From: Ktedonobacter sp. SOSP1-85
Lineage (GTDB): Bacteria; Chloroflexota; Ktedonobacteria; Ktedonobacterales; Ktedonobacteraceae
Assembly (NCBI RefSeq): GCF_016587415.1
Contig: NZ_BNJI01000001.1
Span: forward strand, 248,001 to 312,000
Length of the DNA: 64,000 bases
Direction: 5' to 3'
Of this stretch, positions 60,046 through 64,000 are shown piece after piece; position 1 is the stretch's first letter; each line of letters starts with the position of its first letter. The notes beneath the pieces are model-generated. The model was not told where the DNA came from and did no database searches. It was given only the letters and a program-made list of their open reading frames with translations. The translations under genes and the position numbers were made by a program.

Positions 60046-60150
60046 AAGCCGTGGGTGACACATACAGGTCTCGCCCACGGCTTTTCTCTTCCATTCCTCA
60101 GCGATAACAAGGCCATGGGTGAGCCATATGTCTTTGCCCACGGCCTTTTT
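60046..60150 (+). terminator. Two tandem homologous terminator hairpins
   Basis: Hairpin 1: AAGCCGTGGG (60046-60055) with CCCACGGCTT (60074-60083), then TT. Hairpin 2: GGCCATGGG (60111-60119) with CCCACGGCC (60137-60145, one A-C pair), then TTTTT. Their loops are also alike (TGA..CATA..TCT..G), so they arose by duplication. They lie between the leader ORF and the MFS start. Confidence 0.7.
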
Positions 60151-60216
60151 CTATGCAGGGAACCCCCATATAAGGGTACCTCTCTACCCCACATCGTGAG
60201 AATGGAGTTTTATTAC

Positions 60217-61467
60217 ATGCTATCTCATAAAGAGAACGCGACCTCCACGCAGCCCCTCTGGCGCAACCGTGACTACCTGCTCTTGCTGGGTGGTCAGCTT
60301 GTTTCGTTTGTTGGCGATCAGCAACAATTTATCGCGCTCCCGCTGCTGATCTTAGCCCTCACTGGTTCGGCCCTCCAGGCTGGTATCGCCGTAAGCTTGA
60401 GCACCATAGCCATGCTGGTGGTCGGCCCCATCGCGGGCGTGCTTGTGGACACCTGGGACCGTAAACGCGTCATGCTGCTCTGCGACGCCGGGCGCATGCT
60501 CTTGATCCTGAGTATTCCCCTGGCCTTCTGGTTCCATGTGCTGACCATGCTCCACATCTATATCATGGTGACGCTGGCAGGCGTGCTCGGAACCCTGTTT
60601 AGCGTCGCGAACGCGGCCTCGTTGCCCAACGTGGTAACACAGGAGCAGCTTCCTGCCGCTCTTTCCCAGTCCCAGGCGGCGTACTCGGGGATACGCACCT
60701 TTGGCTCGCTCCTTGGGGGGACACTCTATAGCCTGGGGAGCGCCTTCCCCTTCCTGGCGAATGCCCTTTCCTTTGGCGTGTCGGTCTTTTCATTGCGCCT
60801 CATGCGCGGAAATTTCCAGAGCAGTCAACAAGAGGGGGTGCGGCTTCCATGGCACCAGTCCCTCGCCGAGGGCTTTTCCTGGCTGTGGCAACAGCCCTTG
60901 CTCAGATTTCTCACCCTCGTCAACGGCGCGGACAGCCTGCGCTATGGAGCCGGGTACCTGGTGATCCTTATCCTGGCGCAGGAGCTTCATACCTCCCCTG
61001 GCGGGATCGGAGCCATCTTCACAGCGGCAGCGATTGGAGCGGTGATCGGGAATCTCGCCAGCAACTGGGTACGCCGGCGCTTCTCCTTCGGCACCATCGC
61101 GATCAGTATGCTCTGGCTCGAAGCCTTGATGTTTCCCCTCTACGCGATTGCCCCAAATGCCATCGTGATGGGCTGTATCGCCGCTGCGGAAGAACTGGTT
61201 GCCCCCATCTATTCCATCGCACTTGACACCTACCGCCTCACGGCAACCCCCGATACCATGCGGGGCCGCATGAGCAGCACAGTGCAATTGATGACCCGGG
61301 GCGCACAATCCCTGGGAGCCATTCTCGGTGGATTGCTTATTCAAAGCATGGGTGCCAAGGTGAGCACGCTGCTCCTGGGAGGCTGGCTGATCCTCCTAGC
61401 CATCGCCACCACCTTGAATAAGCGAGTTCGCCAGGCCTCGCTACCTGTGCCTGACCCGGCTCAGTAG
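60217..61467 (+). CDS. MFS exporter (macrolide/enterobactin-exporter type)
   Basis: A 416-residue 12-helix transporter. N-terminus PLWRNRDYLLLLGGQLVSFV, motif A GVLVDTWDRKRVMLLCDAGR, central loop MRGNFQSSQQEGV and a basic end. ATG at 60217 is favoured by GGAG nine bases upstream; the open frame to 60040 runs through the hairpins. This family (MFS_3) includes MefA-like macrolide exporters. It is paralogous to the gene at 40033-41352 but has a structured leader which that gene lacks. Confidence 0.87.
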   Translation: MLSHKENATSTQPLWRNRDYLLLLGGQLVSFVGDQQQFIALPLLILALTGSALQAGIAVSLSTIAMLVVGPIAGVLVDTWDRKRVMLLCDAGRMLLILSIPLAFWFHVLTMLHIYIMVTLAGVLGTLFSVANAASLPNVVTQEQLPAALSQSQAAYSGIRTFGSLLGGTLYSLGSAFPFLANALSFGVSVFSLRLMRGNFQSSQQEGVRLPWHQSLAEGFSWLWQQPLLRFLTLVNGADSLRYGAGYLVILILAQELHTSPGGIGAIFTAAAIGAVIGNLASNWVRRRFSFGTIAISMLWLEALMFPLYAIAPNAIVMGCIAAAEELVAPIYSIALDTYRLTATPDTMRGRMSSTVQLMTRGAQSLGAILGGLLIQSMGAKVSTLLLGGWLILLAIATTLNKRVRQASLPVPDPAQ

Positions 61468-61476
61468 GAATGCAAA

Positions 61477-61508
61477 CAGAGGTGATGCGCGACTGCGCAT
61501 CACCTCTG
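61477..61508 (+). terminator. Hairpin after the MFS gene
   Basis: CAGAGGTGATGCGC (61477-61490) and its exact complement 61495-61508 enclose GACT, nine bases after the stop codon. Confidence 0.75.
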
Positions 61509-61608
61509 CCTATGGCTGAATACTTGCACAGCGCCGATAGTGATCGCTCCCTTGCAGAAAAACATCGCTATAATGGGTGAGTGTTTTGATCCACCGCTCA
61601 ATTTCGAC

Positions 61609-61637
61609 TTGACTTTCGAGTAAGCATGGGTTATTAT
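61609..61637 (+). promoter_or_regulatory. Promoter of the ABC exporter transcript
   Basis: TTGACT (61609-61614), 17-base spacer, TATTAT (61632-61637). The transcript would begin near 61644, some 27 bases before the leader ORF. Confidence 0.75.
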
Positions 61638-61670
61638 GAGCTTATCTTATTTTTGGAGGTCCAATCTACC

Positions 61671-61727
61671 ATGCACTTAATCACAGCTAAGGTGTTGCTA
61701 AACGAAGTGAGCTGTGTCTACAACTAG
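61671..61727 (+). CDS. Leader peptide of the ABC exporter (18 aa)
   Basis: ATG at 61671 with GGAGG at 61655-61659 opens an 18-codon frame: MHLITAKVLLNEVSCVYN, stop at 61727. Codons 5-15 form a hairpin by CACAGCT (61682-61688) and AGCTGTG (61710-61716), so a translating ribosome would open it. Short leader peptides with strong ribosome sites before long structured UTRs are typical of antibiotic-induced efflux and resistance genes. Function inferred from position only. Confidence 0.6.
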   Translation: MHLITAKVLLNEVSCVYN

Positions 61728-62039
61728 GTAAGGTCGTCTCTCCGCGAGTCATTGCGATGATTGCGCGCTTCAATATACGGCCATACCCTTCTTCGAGAAG
61801 CTACAGATAGTTTTCCGCTCTTCTGTAGACGTTCTTTTCACGCTTCAGAATCGGCCCACTTCGCCTCAGAGGGCTACTTTTGCTTGCCTGCGTATCGTAC
61901 GCGGCTACACATTGTCTCCCCTTCAGCATCACCGCTTCCCCACCACACATAGCCTTACCTTGTCGTAGGCTATGCTCTTATGCTGCACACGTGTACCGTG
62001 TGTCCTCATGTTCCGCAATAGACAAAGGAAGAAACAAGT
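61728..62039 (+). other. Structured 5' UTR of the ABC exporter
   Basis: A 310-base non-coding leader with several inverted repeats: CTACAG...CTGTAG (about 61799-61829), CATAGCCT...AGGCTATG (about 61948-61976) and CACACG-TGTAC-CGTGTG (about 61986-62002). No T-tract terminator is evident. AAGGA at about 62025 is the ribosome site for the TTG start at 62040. Confidence 0.45.
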
Positions 62040-63833
62040 TTGATATACGTTCAGTTAAGACGCTACTGGCGCTTCCTGACCACTTACCTCTTTCATGCTC
62101 TCAATCGTTACTGGCGGCTGTTGGCCCGCTATCTGCGCCCCCAGTGGCCACGCATGGCCCTGCTAGCTCTGATCCTGGTTGGCACCATTTCTGTACAGGT
62201 GATGACACCGCTGGTCGCAAGCTACTTTATCGATCAGGCCACCTCGGGCGGGGATCTGCATAATCTGATCGTTCTGGCACTGTTGACCATGGTCCTGGCA
62301 CTGGCGGGGCAGGGCCTGGCTGTCGCCGAGACCTACGTGGCCGAAAATGTAAGCTGGACGGCCACCAACACGTTGCGCGCCGACCTTGTGGCTCACCTGC
62401 TCAGGCTGGATGCCTCTTTTCACACGGCCCATACGCCGGGCGAGTTAATCGAGCGGGTGGATGGTGACGTCGCCACCCTGGCTCGCTTCTTCTCCCGCTT
62501 TGTGGTGTATGTGCTCGGCAACGCCGTCTTGCTGATAGGCGTCCTCGGGCTACTCTATCACGTGGACTGGCGGGTAGGCCTGGGAATGAGCGTCTTTGTC
62601 GTACTGGCCCTGACGGGTATGCTGCGCATCCGCGCCGCTGCCACACCTTCCTGGGCTGCGGAGCGCCAGGCCAGCGCTGATTTCTATGGTTTCCTGGGTG
62701 AATACCTGGCTGGCTTGCAAGATATCCGCTCCAGCGGAGCGGGCGCGTTTGTCCTGCGCCGCTGCGCCGAGGTGATGCGCTCGTGGCTGGCCATCACACG
62801 CAAGGCACAGATGTGGGGCTATGGCCTGGGCGCTACCAGCCAGGGGTTGTTTGCCCTCGGCACGGCGGCCGCTCTCGCCCTAAGTGCCATGCTGTTTACA
62901 TCCGGCACGCTGACTATTGGCGCGGTCTACCTGATCTTTCAGTGTACCGAGATGCTGCGCCAGCCAACCGAACAGATCCGTAATGAAGTACAGGATCTGC
63001 AACAGGCAGACGCCAGCATGGCACGTGTCGAGGCGCTCCTGAATACCAGGCCACGCGTGATCGATGGTCCTGGCGTGGTACTACCGCCAGGACCGCTGGC
63101 GGTGGAATTCGAGAATGTTTCATTTAGTTATGCGGAGGATGCGCCAGTCCTACGTGGCGTTAACGTGTCGCTTGCGCCAGGTCGCGTGCTGGGCGTGGTG
63201 GGACGCACGGGTAGCGGGAAGACAACGCTGACGCGGCTCCTCCTGCGCTTCTACGATCCTGTGGCGGGTGCAGTGCGCCTGGGGGGAGTGGACCTGCGGG
63301 AAGTTCATCTCTCGGCATTGCGCTCGCGCATTGGCCTGGTCACGCAGGAGGTAAACATTTTCCATGCCAGCGTACGCGACAACCTGACGCTCTTCGATGA
63401 TAGCATACCTGATGAGCGTATTCGCGCCGCGCTGGATACCTTGGGTTTGGGGAACTGGCTACGGGAACTGCCGTGTGGGCTGGATACCCAGCTCTTGCCC
63501 GATGGGGCAGGGCTCTCCGCCGGGCAGGCTCAGGTGCTGGCATGCGCCCGTATCTTGCTGCTCGATCCAGACCTGGTCATCCTGGACGAGGCCTCCTCGC
63601 GTCTGGACCCAGCTACGGATCGGCTGGTGCATACGGCACTGGGGCGGTTACTTGAAGGCCGTACCGGCATCATCGTGGCCCACCGGCTGGCCACTATCGC
63701 ATATGCTCACGACGTCCTGGTTCTGGAGGATGGACAGGTGCGCGAATACGGGCCACGGCTGGCTCTTGCTGCCGACCCTACTTCACGCTTTGCCGATTTG
63801 TTGAGCGTTGCCACTGAGGAGGTCTATCAATGA
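62040..63833 (+). CDS. ABC half-transporter (exporter type), first subunit
   Basis: A 597-residue protein: six helices (about 35-310; VGTISVQVMTPLVASYFIDQ) and a C-terminal ATPase domain with Walker A VGRTGSGKTT (about 385), Q-loop VTQEVNIFHASVRDNL, signature LSAGQAQVLACARIL (LSAGQ instead of LSGGQ), Walker B LVILDEASSRLDP and H-loop VAHRLATI. It starts with TTG after AAGGA. Its stop overlaps the start of a second half-transporter (ATGA), so the two form a heterodimeric exporter. The Walker B Glu is present here. Confidence 0.9.
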   Translation: MIYVQLRRYWRFLTTYLFHALNRYWRLLARYLRPQWPRMALLALILVGTISVQVMTPLVASYFIDQATSGGDLHNLIVLALLTMVLALAGQGLAVAETYVAENVSWTATNTLRADLVAHLLRLDASFHTAHTPGELIERVDGDVATLARFFSRFVVYVLGNAVLLIGVLGLLYHVDWRVGLGMSVFVVLALTGMLRIRAAATPSWAAERQASADFYGFLGEYLAGLQDIRSSGAGAFVLRRCAEVMRSWLAITRKAQMWGYGLGATSQGLFALGTAAALALSAMLFTSGTLTIGAVYLIFQCTEMLRQPTEQIRNEVQDLQQADASMARVEALLNTRPRVIDGPGVVLPPGPLAVEFENVSFSYAEDAPVLRGVNVSLAPGRVLGVVGRTGSGKTTLTRLLLRFYDPVAGAVRLGGVDLREVHLSALRSRIGLVTQEVNIFHASVRDNLTLFDDSIPDERIRAALDTLGLGNWLRELPCGLDTQLLPDGAGLSAGQAQVLACARILLLDPDLVILDEASSRLDPATDRLVHTALGRLLEGRTGIIVAHRLATIAYAHDVLVLEDGQVREYGPRLALAADPTSRFADLLSVATEEVYQ

Positions 63834-64000
63834 AACAGCTTCCAACCTGGCGCTACCTGCTGCAAATGGTCCGCTATAGGCCCTGGCTCTACCTGCTGCA
63901 CGCGATCTTGTGGGGGACGTTCAGCCTGTCATGGCTCCTGGCAGGGCTGGTAGCCCGCGCCTTCTTCGATACCCTCACCGGTCAGGCACACTTGCCTGGT
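63830..64000 (+). CDS. ABC half-transporter, second subunit (cut by window edge)
   Basis: ATG at 63830 overlaps the previous stop. The 57 visible residues (MKQLPTWRYLLQMVRYRPWL, then LHAILWGTFSLSWLLAGLVA) form the start of the first helix and elbow of an ABC exporter membrane domain, ending in ARAFFDTLTGQ, a typical first loop. The ATPase domain lies outside the window. Confidence 0.8.
   Translation, partial: MKQLPTWRYLLQMVRYRPWLYLLHAILWGTFSLSWLLAGLVARAFFDTLTGQAHLPG

Noticed and set aside
1..64000. tRNA, rRNA and CRISPR arrays
   Set aside because: Looked for T-loop GGTTCGA-type segments with flanking cloverleaf arms and for regularly spaced repeats; GTTCGA occurrences at about 22878 and 39138 are inside coding sequence and do not fold as tRNA.

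Overview
The window reads as a chromosomal segment of a mid-GC soil bacterium, most likely a Ktedonobacteria-type member of Chloroflexota. This is an inference from the mix of gene families: a 'SCO5389 family' protein, an actinobacterial-type long LeuA, IS1/IS110/rve-type insertion sequences, many one-component and efflux genes, and long gene-end palindromes. No rRNA, tRNA or CRISPR array was seen.

Layout. 1-6.6 kb: partial acetyltransferase and FmdB-type zinc ribbon under a promoter bracketed by two identical-architecture operators, a SCO5389-family gene, IS debris plus an intact rve transposase, and an FtsX-like permease broken by a frameshift. 6.6-11.4 kb: YbaK-type deacylase, a B12-type radical SAM gene whose reading frame continues through an in-frame TGA into a CUAEP tail (probable selenoprotein), a tandem-duplicated YggX protein, a formyltransferase, a decayed methyltransferase and an SRPBCC protein. 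11.5-16.5 kb: an IS1-family element sits exactly between a 5'-truncated MFS gene and a 3'-truncated aminoglycoside phosphotransferase, then a P-loop kinase, an HTH-coiled-coil protein and an ankyrin protein. 16.5-23.2 kb: AraC regulator, leuA with a complete leader-peptide attenuator, HAD phosphatase, DEAD-box helicase, IS110 remnant. 23.3-30.9 kb: two-component system followed by a MacB/FtsX-like exporter (permease plus two ATPases); both promoters carry the same direct-repeat box, so the regulator probably controls itself and the exporter. 31-43 kb: recombinase and transposase remnants, a LutB-LutA fusion with LutC and a Gfo/Idh oxidoreductase, ThuA-like protein, TetR regulator convergent with a zinc alcohol dehydrogenase, membrane-anchored protein, MFS exporter, CBS protein.

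43-57 kb is one long minus-strand catabolic cluster: FadR-type GntR regulator, 3-hydroxyisobutyrate-dehydrogenase-like enzyme, 2-oxoacid dehydrogenase E1alpha/E1beta/E2 (no E3), an M24 peptidase-fold enzyme, a complete branched-chain-type ABC importer (LivKHMGF order), an alpha/beta hydrolase and a FAD amine oxidase. A CoxL-like molybdenum hydroxylase subunit is divergent from the regulator. The set would import a small nitrogenous or branched substrate and oxidise it to acyl-CoA level; the substrate is unknown.

59.8-64 kb holds two drug-efflux-type transcription units (an MFS gene; a pair of ABC half-transporters), each behind a strong promoter, a short upstream ORF and structured RNA: candidates for ribosome-sensing attenuation. 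Throughout, genes are separated by long, often perfect palindromes (14-40 bp arms), three of which share a conserved flanking module.
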